Source of the DNA: Pseudocolwellia agarivorans
GTDB lineage: Bacteria > Pseudomonadota > Gammaproteobacteria > Enterobacterales > Alteromonadaceae
Direction: 5' to 3'
DNA length: 64,000 nucleotides
Assembly: GCF_002000085.1 (NCBI RefSeq)
Contig: NZ_MUZU01000005.1
Location: 248,001 to 312,000 of the forward strand
Every line of letters starts with the position of its first letter. Position 1 is the first letter of the stretch. Position numbers and translations under genes: made by a program. Below, one piece after another: positions 8,485-18,352 of the stretch. The notes beneath the pieces are model-generated. The model saw nothing but the letters and a program-made list of their open reading frames with translations. It was not told the DNA's origin and did not search any database.

Positions 8485-9510
8485 CTATATTATTTCTACA
8501 ATTTGCTTGCCAGTAAAACCACCATTAAGTTGTCTTCGTAATGCTGCTGAAACACTTTCTGCATCAAAACTGATGGCAAATATTTCAGGGACGCTAATGT
8601 TACCGTTAGCGACATTTTCTAACAAAAGTTTATTCATAAAACTCATGTGTTGTTGCGCACATAAGCTATTTGCTAGCCATGCACCACCTAAAGATACAAC
8701 ACTGATATTTGGCGCTTTTCTAAACATGAGCTCAGGCTCAAAGGCTGGTAAGGTTTTTAAGCAGGCTATACGGCCACAAAATTGCATCAGCTCTATGTTT
8801 CTTACCGTTGCTTCACCACCTATGGTGTCTATAACGGCATCAAACCCTTGCGGACCTAATACAGCGCGTATTTTTTCACAGAGCTTTTTGTCGCGAGCAT
8901 CAAAAACTTCATCAGCGCCTAACTTTTTTACAAGTTTATGGTTATGTTTTGAAGCGGTTGTAAACACGTCAGCACCACGCTGTTTGGCAAATTGAATGGC
9001 AAATTGTCCAACAGCGCCAGCTCCCGCTTCAATAAAAACAGTATCGCCTTCACTTACTTGAGTTTTTTCTAAAGCAATAAGTGCCGACATACCTGAACAA
9101 GGAATAGTTGCAGCGGTATTACTGGTTATGCTTTCTGGGATAAGAGATACGGCGTAATTTGCTACTTTAGCGTATTCACTAAGTACCCCTTGTTGCGCCA
9201 AGCTTGAATGCCACATAACGCGATCACCAACACTAGGAAACAGTCCTTTATTGGCTTGTACAACAGTACCTACAGCATCTAACCCTAAAACATGCGGATA
9301 CTCCCATTTACAAAAACCTGTTTTAGCAAATTGCGCATCTAAAGGGTTTAGCCCAACAGATTCAACCTTTACTAATATTTCGTTTTCATCACACAGGGGT
9401 AATGGCAGCTCAATTTTAGACAGGTTCATGTCTTCATTGGGTTGCTCCAGCACAATAGCTTGCATTGTGCTGGGTAAATCGCAAAGTTGTATTACATCGT
9501 TAGTAGGCAT
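8485..9510 (-). CDS. MDR-family NAD(P)H oxidoreductase (quinone reductase-like)
   Basis: 341 residues, medium-chain dehydrogenase/reductase fold: GroES-like N-terminal half (to about residue 150) with VLGLDAVGTVV, then a Rossmann domain with the nucleotide loop GAGAVG. The catalytic zinc ligands of true alcohol dehydrogenases are not apparent, so a zinc-independent quinone oxidoreductase-type enzyme is likely. It starts 9 bp after the outer-membrane efflux gene on the same strand, so it is the fourth gene of the efflux operon. In Pseudomonas aeruginosa the MDR oxidoreductase MexS lies beside mexT-mexEF-oprN and affects its expression, probably by removing toxic electrophilic metabolites; a similar role is inferred here. 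The substrate cannot be read from sequence. Confidence 0.8.
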   Translation of the reverse strand: MPTNDVIQLCDLPSTMQAIVLEQPNEDMNLSKIELPLPLCDENEILVKVESVGLNPLDAQFAKTGFCKWEYPHVLGLDAVGTVVQANKGLFPSVGDRVMWHSSLAQQGVLSEYAKVANYAVSLIPESITSNTAATIPCSGMSALIALEKTQVSEGDTVFIEAGAGAVGQFAIQFAKQRGADVFTTASKHNHKLVKKLGADEVFDARDKKLCEKIRAVLGPQGFDAVIDTIGGEATVRNIELMQFCGRIACLKTLPAFEPELMFRKAPNISVVSLGGAWLANSLCAQQHMSFMNKLLLENVANGNISVPEIFAISFDAESVSAALRRQLNGGFTGKQIVEII

Positions 9511-9519
9511 AAAAAAACT

Positions 9520-10920
9520 CTAGTTTTCGACTGTTAACTTATGACTCCAATGACCGTTGAATGCTTGATATGTACTTACTTTTGCAATTAACGATGATAT
9601 GGCAGAGTCAATATTACTTTTTTCGGCTATTAAAACATCCTGTCGTGCATCTAACAACTCTAAGTAGGGGATTTGCCCTTCTTGGTACATAGCCTGTGCT
9701 TGTAAAAAAGCATTATTTGCATGTTTAAAGCGGTCTTCGGCAAATGCTTTTTGGTTTGTTTGCTTTACCAATAATTGTAACGATAATTCACTTTCGTTGA
9801 TCGCTTTAAGTACAACTTGTTGGTACTCGCTATAGGCGGCTTTACTGAGAAATTCCTGTGCTTCTTTTTGTGCTAGCAATGCAGGGTAACTTAATAAAGA
9901 CCACTCTATTTGAGGGCTAACTTGCCATTGTTGTTGGGTGTCGACTAATCGTGTGTTATTTAATCCTAAAATACCAGCAAAGCCACTTAAGCTTATATTA
10001 GGTAATAAGGCTTTACTCGCCGAAACACTTAATGAGTATGCCTGACTAAAATTGTATAAGGCTTGATTTATGTCAGGTCGTAGCGCTATTGCGTTATTGG
10101 GTTGAGCAATTTGTACATTAAGCGAACTTGCAAGTATGTCATTCTTTGTGTTGACAGAAATTTCGTTAGTTAACCTACCTGTTAATAAAGCGAGTGTTGA
10201 TAAATCGCGATATTGAGCATATTTAATTTCAGGTAATAACGCTTGTTGCTGACTGAGTTGTGCTTTGGTTCGGTTAAGATCTAGTTCGCTAGCAACACCT
10301 TCGTTTACACGTACTTCCAGTACCGCAATACTTTGCTTCAGCGCTTCAATTTGATTAGTAATAATACGCTGTTTTTGTATATTGCCTTGGTAATTTATGT
10401 AGCCTTTAACAACAGAGGATACTATGTCTACCTTAAGTAGTCGTAATTGTTCAGCTTTGCTCATAGCAGACGCATTAGCGGCGTCTACTAATGCAGTTAC
10501 TCGACCAAATAAATCCAGCTGCCAATCCATACCTAAATTAGCTTCGGATTGACGAGTAATGGTTTCGGCTAAGCTTGTACGCTTAGCTGAAACGGTAAAA
10601 CCACCTTGAGGTAAGTACTCTGCTTTTTGAGCGCCTAAACGCGCTAAAGCACTTTTTAACTGTAACTGACTTGTTTTTAAATCATAGTTTTTGGCAAGCG
10701 AGTCGTTAACCAGCTCGTTTAATTGAGCTGAGTTTAATTGATACCACCAGTTTGTTTCGTCTTGTTCAGATAAATTTGAGGCGATATTGGCTCGTTCAAC
10801 AAAGCTTTCTAGTAATTGTTGGTGTTGTGCTTCGTCAATTTTGCTGGCACAACCGGACACAATCGTTGAAGTCACCATAAGAGCAGCTATAGCCATTTTA
10901 TTTTTAACTGATTTGATCAT
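9520..10920 (-). CDS. Outer-membrane efflux lipoprotein (TolC/OprM family)
   Basis: 466 residues with a lipobox (VSGCAS, Cys near 24) after a short signal peptide, then two repeats of the outer-membrane efflux protein domain, rich in helical coiled coil. This is the NodT/OprM type of outer-membrane channel that completes an RND tripartite pump. The start lies 3 nt after the stop of the RND gene, so it is certainly co-transcribed. Length is normal for the family. Confidence 0.9.
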   Translation of the reverse strand: MIKSVKNKMAIAALMVTSTIVSGCASKIDEAQHQQLLESFVERANIASNLSEQDETNWWYQLNSAQLNELVNDSLAKNYDLKTSQLQLKSALARLGAQKAEYLPQGGFTVSAKRTSLAETITRQSEANLGMDWQLDLFGRVTALVDAANASAMSKAEQLRLLKVDIVSSVVKGYINYQGNIQKQRIITNQIEALKQSIAVLEVRVNEGVASELDLNRTKAQLSQQQALLPEIKYAQYRDLSTLALLTGRLTNEISVNTKNDILASSLNVQIAQPNNAIALRPDINQALYNFSQAYSLSVSASKALLPNISLSGFAGILGLNNTRLVDTQQQWQVSPQIEWSLLSYPALLAQKEAQEFLSKAAYSEYQQVVLKAINESELSLQLLVKQTNQKAFAEDRFKHANNAFLQAQAMYQEGQIPYLELLDARQDVLIAEKSNIDSAISSLIAKVSTYQAFNGHWSHKLTVEN

Positions 10921-10923
10921 GAT

Positions 10924-13900
10924 TTACTCCTCAACCTTTTTCTTGGTGCCTTTAGTAAGGAACATATAAAAAACAGGGGTAAATAAAAGTCCAAATATGG
11001 TTACACCTATCATGCCTGAAAATACTGCATTACCCATAGCATGGCGCATTTCAGAACCAGCACCTGTTGCTAAAACTAAGGGAACAACGCCTGCGGTAAA
11101 TGCAATAGAAGTCATTAATATAGGGCGTAAACGCATACGACAAGCTTCGATAATGGCTTCAAAGTGTGACAAACCTTTATCGTTTTGGTCTTTAGCAAAC
11201 TCCACCATAAGTATGGCGTTTTTGGAGGCTAAGGCGACTAATACAATTAAGGCTATTTGCGTAAATATGTTGTTGTCTGAACCTACTAGCCAAACACCTA
11301 ATAATGCAGAGAATATTGTCATGGGTACAATCAGAATAATCGCTAACGGCAAACGTAAACTTTCGTATTGTGCTGCTAGTACCATAAATACTAATAGTAC
11401 AACCAGTGGGAATACGTAAACCATAGTGTTACCCGCTAATATTTGCTGATATGTCACGTCGGTCCATTCATATTGAATACCTTGCTCTAAGGTGTCAGCT
11501 AAAATAAGTTCGATTGCTGATTGCGCTTGATCTGAGCTGTAACCTTGAGCTGCGCTACCGTTTAGCTCTGCACTTGGGTAACCGTTATAGTGCATAACAC
11601 GATCAGGACCAATAGTGGGTGTTACGGTTAATACTGAACCTAGTGGCACCATATTGCCTTGGCGATTACGTACTTTTAAATTGAGTATTTGTGCTGGGTC
11701 TTGACGGAATTCAGCATCGGCTTGTGCATTTACCTGATAAGTACGACCAAATAAATTAAAGTCGTTAACGTACGCAGAACCTAAATAAATTTGTAATGCG
11801 TCGAAGACTTCATTCAGTGGTATGCCTTGTATCAAGGCTTGTTCACGGTCAATATCAATATCCATTTGTGGTACTTGAATACGGAAACTTGAAAACATGC
11901 CTGTTAAAGCCGGATCTGCATTTGCTTTTTTAATAACGGCTTGTAAGTTGTTAAATAATACTTCAAAGCCTTTGTTTTCTTGATCTTCCAGCTGTAGCTT
12001 AAAGCCACCTGTTGTACCTAAACCACGAATAGGTGGTGGTGGAAACACAGCAACAAATGCTTCATCAATTGCCATAAACTCTTTGTTCATTCTTCCTGCA
12101 ATCGCTTGAGCTGATTCACCTGGCCCTTGTCTTTCTGAGAAAGGTTTTAAAGGCGTAAAAATAATTGCGCTATTTGGTGTATTAGCAAAGCCATTTATTG
12201 ATAAACCAGGGAAAGCAACTGTATGGGCAACACCTGGTACTTTAAGTGCTATTTTTTCCATTTGTTTAACAACCGCTTCAGTACGATCTAAACTTGCAGC
12301 ATCGGGTAATTGTGCAATGGCAACTAAGTATTGTTTGTCTTGTGGAGGTATGAATCCACCCGGTACTTGGTTAAATAACGTAATTGTGCTGCCGAGTAAG
12401 GCAACGTAAACAATACCTACGATTAACCCCATACGAATAAGTTTTTTAACTAATTTTTCGTACCCTTTTGAGCCTCGTTCAAATACACGGTTGAAAGGTT
12501 CGAATAACCACTTTCCAAATAACTTGTTTAAAATACGCGTTAATCTATCAGGCTTGCTGTCGTGCGATTTTAATAAAATAGCCGCTAATGCAGGCGATAA
12601 CGTTAATGAGTTGAACGCTGAAATAAATGTTGAAATAGTAATTGTTAAGGCAAATTGCTTATAAAATTGTCCTGACAAACCTGAAATAAAGGCCGTAGGA
12701 ATAAATACCGCACCTAGCACTAAGGCTATCGCAATAATAGGCCCTGTTACTTCGGTCATGGCAACACGAGTTGCTTCGAGAGGATTTAAACCTTTCTCAA
12801 TGTTTCGTTCTACGTTTTCAACCACCACAATGGCGTCATCTACAACAATACCGATGGCGAGTACTAGCCCAAATAGTGACAAGGTATTGATGGAAACACC
12901 CAACCACTGCATCACCGCAAAAGTACCAATAAGAGAAATAGGTACAGCAATGAGGGGAATAATAGATGCGCGCCATGTTTGTAAAAATAGAATAACCACA
13001 ATAACAACAAGTACGATGGCTTCGAGTAATGTGGTAATTACAGCGTCAATTGAGCCACGAACAAATATAGTGGGGTCGTAAACAATGTCGTATTCAACAC
13101 CCGCTGGAAAGTTTTTAGATAAACGCGCCATGGTTTCACGTACTTGATCAGACAATTCTATCGCGTTAGCACCCGGTCTTTGGAACACCGGCATAGCCAG
13201 TGCTGGCTGACCATCAAGTAATGCACGTAACGAATAACTGCTTTGGCCTAACTCTACTGATGCAACGTCTTTAAGGCGTGTAATTTGCCCTTGCTCACCA
13301 ATTTTTATAATAACGTCTTCAAATTCTTCAATGCTGTTTAAACGGCCTTTTACATTTAATAAAATTTGGAATTGGTTATCGTTTGCAGAAGGTTGTGCAC
13401 CTAAGCTACCCGCAGCAACTTGTTGGTTTTGTTCACGTAGTGAGTTAAGTACATCACTTGCGGTAATAGCACGTGCAGATAATGCATCAGGATTTAACCA
13501 AACACGCATAGCATATTGGCTACCACCAAAAAGTCTAAAATCACCAACACCGGGTAAACGTGTAATTTGGTCTTTAATATATAAATCAGCATAGTTAGCT
13601 AAATAAGCCGTATCGTGGGTTTTTTCAGGAGAAAAAAGATGCACAACCATAGTAAGATCTGGAGACGACTTTTCAGCAACTACACCGAGTCTTTGTACTT
13701 CTTCAGGTAAGCGCGGTAAAGCACTGTTTACACTGTTTTGTACTTGAGTTTGTGCACGGTCTAAATCTGTACCTAAAGCAAAGGTTACTGTTAAAGATAA
13801 ACGGCCATCGCCTGTAGCTTGAGAAGACATATACAGCATGTTTTCAATGCCGTTAATTTCTTGCTCTAAGGGAGTCGCAACGGTTTGTGCTATTACCGTA

Positions 13901-14067
13901 GGGTTAGCACCAGGGTAATTAGCCGTAACAACAACCGTTGGAGGTACCACTTCAGGGTATTCACTTATTGGTAATTGAAATAATGATATACCACCACCAA
14001 TTAAAATAATCAGAGATAGCATGGCCGCAAAAATAGGGCGTTCTATAAAGAAATGGGAAAACTTCAT
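10924..14067 (-). CDS. RND multidrug efflux transporter (AcrB/MexF-like, HAE1)
   Basis: 1047 residues, full length for the hydrophobe/amphiphile efflux-1 family. The N-terminus FIERPIFA and LPISEYPEVVPP is typical of AcrB homologues and closest in feel to MexF. The proton-relay aspartate pair is in GIVVDDAIVVVEN (about 405-417) in TM4, and a lysine TM10 region follows. Twelve transmembrane helices and two large periplasmic loops are evident. It is a proton-driven inner-membrane pump for drugs or metabolites. It lies 9 bp after the membrane-fusion gene and 3 bp before the channel gene. The actual substrates cannot be told from the sequence. Confidence 0.95.
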   Translation of the reverse strand: MKFSHFFIERPIFAAMLSLIILIGGGISLFQLPISEYPEVVPPTVVVTANYPGANPTVIAQTVATPLEQEINGIENMLYMSSQATGDGRLSLTVTFALGTDLDRAQTQVQNSVNSALPRLPEEVQRLGVVAEKSSPDLTMVVHLFSPEKTHDTAYLANYADLYIKDQITRLPGVGDFRLFGGSQYAMRVWLNPDALSARAITASDVLNSLREQNQQVAAGSLGAQPSANDNQFQILLNVKGRLNSIEEFEDVIIKIGEQGQITRLKDVASVELGQSSYSLRALLDGQPALAMPVFQRPGANAIELSDQVRETMARLSKNFPAGVEYDIVYDPTIFVRGSIDAVITTLLEAIVLVVIVVILFLQTWRASIIPLIAVPISLIGTFAVMQWLGVSINTLSLFGLVLAIGIVVDDAIVVVENVERNIEKGLNPLEATRVAMTEVTGPIIAIALVLGAVFIPTAFISGLSGQFYKQFALTITISTFISAFNSLTLSPALAAILLKSHDSKPDRLTRILNKLFGKWLFEPFNRVFERGSKGYEKLVKKLIRMGLIVGIVYVALLGSTITLFNQVPGGFIPPQDKQYLVAIAQLPDAASLDRTEAVVKQMEKIALKVPGVAHTVAFPGLSINGFANTPNSAIIFTPLKPFSERQGPGESAQAIAGRMNKEFMAIDEAFVAVFPPPPIRGLGTTGGFKLQLEDQENKGFEVLFNNLQAVIKKANADPALTGMFSSFRIQVPQMDIDIDREQALIQGIPLNEVFDALQIYLGSAYVNDFNLFGRTYQVNAQADAEFRQDPAQILNLKVRNRQGNMVPLGSVLTVTPTIGPDRVMHYNGYPSAELNGSAAQGYSSDQAQSAIELILADTLEQGIQYEWTDVTYQQILAGNTMVYVFPLVVLLVFMVLAAQYESLRLPLAIILIVPMTIFSALLGVWLVGSDNNIFTQIALIVLVALASKNAILMVEFAKDQNDKGLSHFEAIIEACRMRLRPILMTSIAFTAGVVPLVLATGAGSEMRHAMGNAVFSGMIGVTIFGLLFTPVFYMFLTKGTKKKVEE

Positions 14068-14076
14068 TCTTAAGCC

Positions 14077-15246
14077 TTAGTACTTAGCGATTAAGTTAGT
14101 GGTATCAATTGACTCTAATGTAAAGGCAATACCTTCACTATCAATCGTAACGGCGTTTGGGTTAATTGGCATACCAGGTCCCACACGAGCCGGGCCATTT
14201 ACTGCAATCACGTCACCTTCAGTTAAGCCTGATGTTATCGCACGTAACTTACCGTAACGTTCGCCTACTTCAACAAGTCGGTATTGCAAAACGTTATCTG
14301 CATCAACCACTAGAATAAAGTTATTTTCTAAATCAGTACCAATGGCTCTAGCAGGAACAATCACTTTTTCAGTAATCGCATTAGCAGCAACTTTTATACG
14401 AGCAAAAGAGCCTGTACGTAATTGGTGATCAACGTCTTCAAATACGGCGCGCACACGTAATGTTCCTGTAGATGGATTAATACGGTTATCAATAAAATTG
14501 ATGTATCCGGTATAATTAAACTCTCTTTGCCCAACTTTTTGCATAACAACTTTCTGTTTGCTTTCTGCGGTAACATCATTAAAAGCTTCGTTCCAAGTGC
14601 GTTCGTCTATATCAAAGTAGGCATACATTCTTTGGTTTGAAACAATAGACGTTAATACACTTTGGCCAGCAATAATGTTGTTACCTTTTGTGATATTAGC
14701 GCGAGATATAACGCCATTAATTGGAGCACGAATAGAGGTAAACTCTAAATCAAGCATGGCCGCTTCAAGTTGTGCGTTTAATGCCGCCACTTGTGCTTCA
14801 CGCTGGCGTAATGTTGATTCACGCGATTCAACTTGTTCTGTTGAAATCGCTTTACGTTCGGCGAGTCTAATAGCGCGTTTTGCTTCGCTTTTCGCTTGCT
14901 CTAATGCTGCTTTAGCGCTCATTACTTGTGCTTCTAAACTTGATACTACTGCAGCAAAAGGGCGGTTATCTAGTTGAAATAATAAGTCGCCTTCAGTAAC
15001 CGTATCACCTTCTTTAAAAGCAATTTCATTGATAACACCTGATACTCTTGGCATTAATGCAACTTCTTCAGGCGACTCTATACGTGTTGTATAGGTATGC
15101 CAGTTTTGAACAGGTTTAACTAATACTTTAGCTACATCAATAGATTGAAGAGGACGCTGGCCTTGTGCTTGAGCAGAATTTTCACTACACCCTGAAAGGG
15201 CAATGGTTAAAACGAATACTGTCGAAATGAGAATATATTTGAACAT
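14077..15246 (-). CDS. RND efflux periplasmic adaptor (membrane-fusion lipoprotein)
   Basis: 389 residues. Signal peptide with lipobox LSGCSE (Cys about 20), then a biotinyl-lipoyl-like segment, a long alpha-hairpin coiled coil at about 95-160, the second lipoyl half with FTSIRAPINGVIS, a beta-barrel and the membrane-proximal domain. It is the HlyD/AcrA-type adaptor joining the RND pump to the outer-membrane channel. First gene of the efflux operon; a LysR gene faces it across 119 bp containing a dyad operator. Confidence 0.93.
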   Translation of the reverse strand: MFKYILISTVFVLTIALSGCSENSAQAQGQRPLQSIDVAKVLVKPVQNWHTYTTRIESPEEVALMPRVSGVINEIAFKEGDTVTEGDLLFQLDNRPFAAVVSSLEAQVMSAKAALEQAKSEAKRAIRLAERKAISTEQVESRESTLRQREAQVAALNAQLEAAMLDLEFTSIRAPINGVISRANITKGNNIIAGQSVLTSIVSNQRMYAYFDIDERTWNEAFNDVTAESKQKVVMQKVGQREFNYTGYINFIDNRINPSTGTLRVRAVFEDVDHQLRTGSFARIKVAANAITEKVIVPARAIGTDLENNFILVVDADNVLQYRLVEVGERYGKLRAITSGLTEGDVIAVNGPARVGPGMPINPNAVTIDSEGIAFTLESIDTTNLIAKY

Positions 15247-15319
15247 TTTAAAACTCCTTTAATAATGGGGCGATCATACGGAACAAGCTTGTAGATAAAA
15301 AGCCTATATTTTTACACTT

Positions 15320-15342
15320 ATTAGTGCCAAAATTGCACCAAT
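15320..15342. promoter_or_regulatory. LysR-type operator between efflux operon and regulator
   Basis: A dyad ATTAGTGC-N7-GCACCAAT (7 of 8 arm positions match) containing the T-N11-A core of LysR-type binding sites (T325, A337 of 15xxx). It lies 24 bp before the LysR start and 74 bp before the adaptor start, where an auto-regulating divergent activator would bind. Inference from pattern and position. Confidence 0.65.
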
Positions 15343-15365
15343 AGGGTTTGAGGAGAGTATAAATT

Positions 15366-16313
15366 ATGGATACAACAAGTCGATTACTTATGTTGTTAGA
15401 TGTTATAGAAAGAGGCTCTTTTGCAAAGTCGGCGGCGTCGCGTAATATCGATCGCTCTGTTATTTCTAAACAGATCAGTCGATTAGAAGAAGAATTAGGT
15501 GTTCGGTTACTCAATAGAACGACACGTTCGTTTTCTTTAACCGCTGCTGGCGCAGAAATGGTTAAAAAAGCAGAGCAACTTAGAGAGTTGTTAGGTGAAA
15601 CGGTTAGACTAGCAGAAAATTATCATCAGGAGCCTCGTGGTGTTTTAAAAATAACTTCGTCAACGATTCTTGGCCGTCGTTTTATACAGCCGGTGATTAA
15701 CGATTTTCAAAAACGATTTCCACAAGTAGAAATTGAATTACATTTAGATGATCAACTGGTGGATGTAGTTGCTGAGGGCTTTGACCTAGCTTTTAGAATG
15801 GGCGAACCTAAAGATTCCTCACTCATTGCCCGTAAAATTGCTCGTAATCGATTAGTATTACTTGCGTCACCTGAGTTTATAGAAACTTACGGTATGCCAA
15901 CTTCAATAGAAGAGTTGGGTGATTATCCTGCGGCAAGTTATTGGAGCCAATCGATTCGAGTTGAGAGTATTCGTTACTATAATGACAACAATGAAATATG
16001 TGAATTGAAAACTAAAAGTACGTTTAGAGCTAATGATGGTGAAGTACTTTTAATGAAGGCGTTATCAGGCACGGCTTATGTTTTAGTGCCTACTTTTGTT
16101 ATTGAAAATGAAGTAAAAGACGGTTTACTTATTCCTTTGTTAACGGATGTTAAACTGGTGGACTATAGCCCAATGTACGCTATGTATCCTCATCGAGATT
16201 TACCCGTAAGAACACGCTTGTTTTTTGATGCTGTAAAAGATCATTTAGGTAAAGAAACTCCTATATGGGAAAACTCTATTCCGAATTTTGAACAGTTGTA
16301 TCAGGGGAAGTAG
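15366..16313 (+). CDS. LysR-family regulator of the efflux operon
   Basis: 315 residues: winged helix-turn-helix at about 1-60 (RGSFAKSAASRNIDRSVISK, then LLNRTTRSFSLTAAG) and a periplasmic-binding-like effector domain at about 90-300. GGAG precedes the ATG by about 10 nt. It is divergent from the efflux operon and probably controls it, as MexT does for mexEF-oprN; many LysR regulators need a small co-inducer, unknown here. The sequence is also like the large DmlR/AaeR-type branch, so equivalence to MexT is not claimed. Confidence 0.88.
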   Translation: MDTTSRLLMLLDVIERGSFAKSAASRNIDRSVISKQISRLEEELGVRLLNRTTRSFSLTAAGAEMVKKAEQLRELLGETVRLAENYHQEPRGVLKITSSTILGRRFIQPVINDFQKRFPQVEIELHLDDQLVDVVAEGFDLAFRMGEPKDSSLIARKIARNRLVLLASPEFIETYGMPTSIEELGDYPAASYWSQSIRVESIRYYNDNNEICELKTKSTFRANDGEVLLMKALSGTAYVLVPTFVIENEVKDGLLIPLLTDVKLVDYSPMYAMYPHRDLPVRTRLFFDAVKDHLGKETPIWENSIPNFEQLYQGK

Positions 16314-16342
16314 TCAGAGTTTAGGTTAAGTATCTTTGTGCT

Positions 16343-18343
16343 TTAAGTTAAAGGCTCAGGCTTTGCAAAGTAATAACCTTGCCCATAATCTACGCCTAGT
16401 TTGGTTAAAGCATCAACTACTTTCTTATCTTCAATGTGTGTAGCAATAACTTGTTGGTTAGTTGCTGTGGCCATAGCACAAATAGCTTTGACGCTACTGT
16501 AGTCAAGCGGGTTTTCCATCATATTGCGGATAAGTGAACCATCAATTTTTATTTTGTCAGTTGACAACTCTTCTAAGTAAGAATCAGACGTATGTGCTTT
16601 CACAAAACGGTCTAAGGCAAACTTACAGCCTAAGGCTTTTAGATTATTTATAAATAAACACGTTTTTTGTAGGTTTTCTATGGCTGAGGCTTGGGATATT
16701 TCAAAGCAAATTTTTTCAGCAAGGTGTAAGTTGTTGCTTAGTTTTTTAGAAATAAATAGCGCTAACTCATTATCAATTAAAGCATGGCCAGATACGTTAA
16801 TGGCAATCGTGTCTATACACTTTAACTGTTCATGTTGTTCCATAAAATGTTCACATACCGCATTCACGACCCAGAGATCAATTTGACTACATAATTGGTA
16901 ACGTGCAGCTATGGGGAAAAAACTGGCTGGTTTTACGAGTTCGCCTTGTGCATCTTTCATGCGCAATAATATTTCGATGTGTTTACCTACTGTTTTGTTT
17001 TGCAGTGGTGTAATTTCTTGTTTAAATAATACAAATAAGTTGTTTTCTAGTGCGTTGTTAATTTGATGTACAGGTAGCATTACTTGGCGTTTTTCTTGAG
17101 AGCTTTCCTGACTAATATCAAATAAATGCACTTTATTGCGCCCTGCATTTTTGGCTAAACTACAGGCCACATCTGCAGAGTGCAGTAAGTCGGTAGTGGT
17201 ACTTCCTGTTATTTTGGGAGCAACGCCAATACTCGCGCTTAATTTAAACGTTTCACCTTCCCAGTGGTAAGTGAGTGTATTGATGTGTTCTTTAATTGTG
17301 TTGGTGAGTTGTAAGGTTTTTTCAACAGAGCAATTTTTGATTAAAATAGCAAACTCATCACCACCTAGCCTCGCTACCGTATCGTAAGCACGTACATTAC
17401 TTTTTAGAATACGAGCAACACTTACCAGTATTTCATCACCCGCAGCATGACCACAGGTATCGTTTATTGTTTTAAAGTAATCCAAATCGACGAAGCATAA
17501 AAAGTAGTTGTGCTCTTTGTCGGTTATTATTTCATTTAAATTACGTTCAAAAGCGCGTCGGTTTTGGAGTTCGGTTAAAGGATCATGAGATGCCTGATGA
17601 AAAAGCGTTTGCGTTAGGTGTTTAAAGTCATTACTTAATTCTATTATTTCTGTTGGCGCATTGCTTGTGGCTTTAAAGTCGTCACCTGCCAAAGCCCTAT
17701 GAGAGGAGTAAATTAGTCCATTAAGTGGTTTACAAATTTTTCTATTTGCCCACCACCATAAAGCGACAATAAGTAAGAAAAATATAGCTCGGGCGATCCA
17801 CCTAATTTTTTTCATAAAGCGCTTTTCTGTTTCGAGGTTAAGGGCTTCTTGAGTGATAAGGGCGTTGGTTTCTTGTAAGAGTAACTGAATATCTTCAGAT
17901 AAAGTTAAGCTGATAGGATCGTATTCTTCGAGTAAGGTACTTAAACGTGTTTCGAGTTGATCTAAGGGAATCGATCCAACAATGTCGAGGTAGTCATTAA
18001 TTTTATCTACATTGACGAGCGATCGTTTAATTTCAGTAGCAAACCGTTTAAAGTGATTTTCAGTCGATATTGCGGCAAGCTCATTGCTGAGATAATACCC
18101 CATGTTTTTTGCGCCATAAATAAGGTAGGTGTTGCCTGACGCCACGACTAAATCGGTTGATACTAAAAACTGAGCAGCACTGTTTTCAATACGCTCAAGA
18201 TCTTTAGCCCATAATAAACTTTTGCTATATTTTTCAGCTAACGTTTGAACATGATCAAAATAGTAACCCAATACTTGCTCTAAAGTATAAGCACCGAGTA
18301 AGCATGAAAATACAAGTAAAGCGAGATAGCTTCTTATTCTCAT
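16343..18343 (-). CDS. Membrane diguanylate cyclase with degenerate EAL domain
   Basis: 666 residues. TM1 at about 5-25, a helical periplasmic domain at about 26-180, TM2 at about 183-200, a HAMP-like linker, then GGDEF at about 250-415 and an EAL-like domain at about 420-660. The cyclase loop LGGDEFAIL (GGDEF 327-331) and product-inhibition I-site R-A-Y-D (318-321) are intact. The EAL signature is lost: EILLRM in place of EALxRW and LDRFVKAH in place of DDFGTG. Predicted to make c-di-GMP, with the EAL part perhaps only binding it. Last gene of a three-gene operon with a porin and a periplasmic protein, suggesting the periplasmic helical domain receives a signal from them. Confidence 0.87.
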   Translation of the reverse strand: MRIRSYLALLVFSCLLGAYTLEQVLGYYFDHVQTLAEKYSKSLLWAKDLERIENSAAQFLVSTDLVVASGNTYLIYGAKNMGYYLSNELAAISTENHFKRFATEIKRSLVNVDKINDYLDIVGSIPLDQLETRLSTLLEEYDPISLTLSEDIQLLLQETNALITQEALNLETEKRFMKKIRWIARAIFFLLIVALWWWANRKICKPLNGLIYSSHRALAGDDFKATSNAPTEIIELSNDFKHLTQTLFHQASHDPLTELQNRRAFERNLNEIITDKEHNYFLCFVDLDYFKTINDTCGHAAGDEILVSVARILKSNVRAYDTVARLGGDEFAILIKNCSVEKTLQLTNTIKEHINTLTYHWEGETFKLSASIGVAPKITGSTTTDLLHSADVACSLAKNAGRNKVHLFDISQESSQEKRQVMLPVHQINNALENNLFVLFKQEITPLQNKTVGKHIEILLRMKDAQGELVKPASFFPIAARYQLCSQIDLWVVNAVCEHFMEQHEQLKCIDTIAINVSGHALIDNELALFISKKLSNNLHLAEKICFEISQASAIENLQKTCLFINNLKALGCKFALDRFVKAHTSDSYLEELSTDKIKIDGSLIRNMMENPLDYSSVKAICAMATATNQQVIATHIEDKKVVDALTKLGVDYGQGYYFAKPEPLT

Positions 18344-18352
18344 GGGCGCTCT

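Noticed and set aside
12758-13081. Plus-strand ORF inside the RND transporter gene, and similar long ORFs opposite real genes (for example 34860-35486, 13331-13594, 8507-8995)
   Set aside because: They lie wholly antisense to well-conserved genes, have biased composition (Thr/Ser/Met or Cys-rich), and show no recognisable domain; they are shadows.
15248-15514. Minus-strand 88-residue ORF opposite the lysR start
   Set aside because: It covers the operator and the lysR N-terminus and has no domain; the divergent-promoter reading explains the region.
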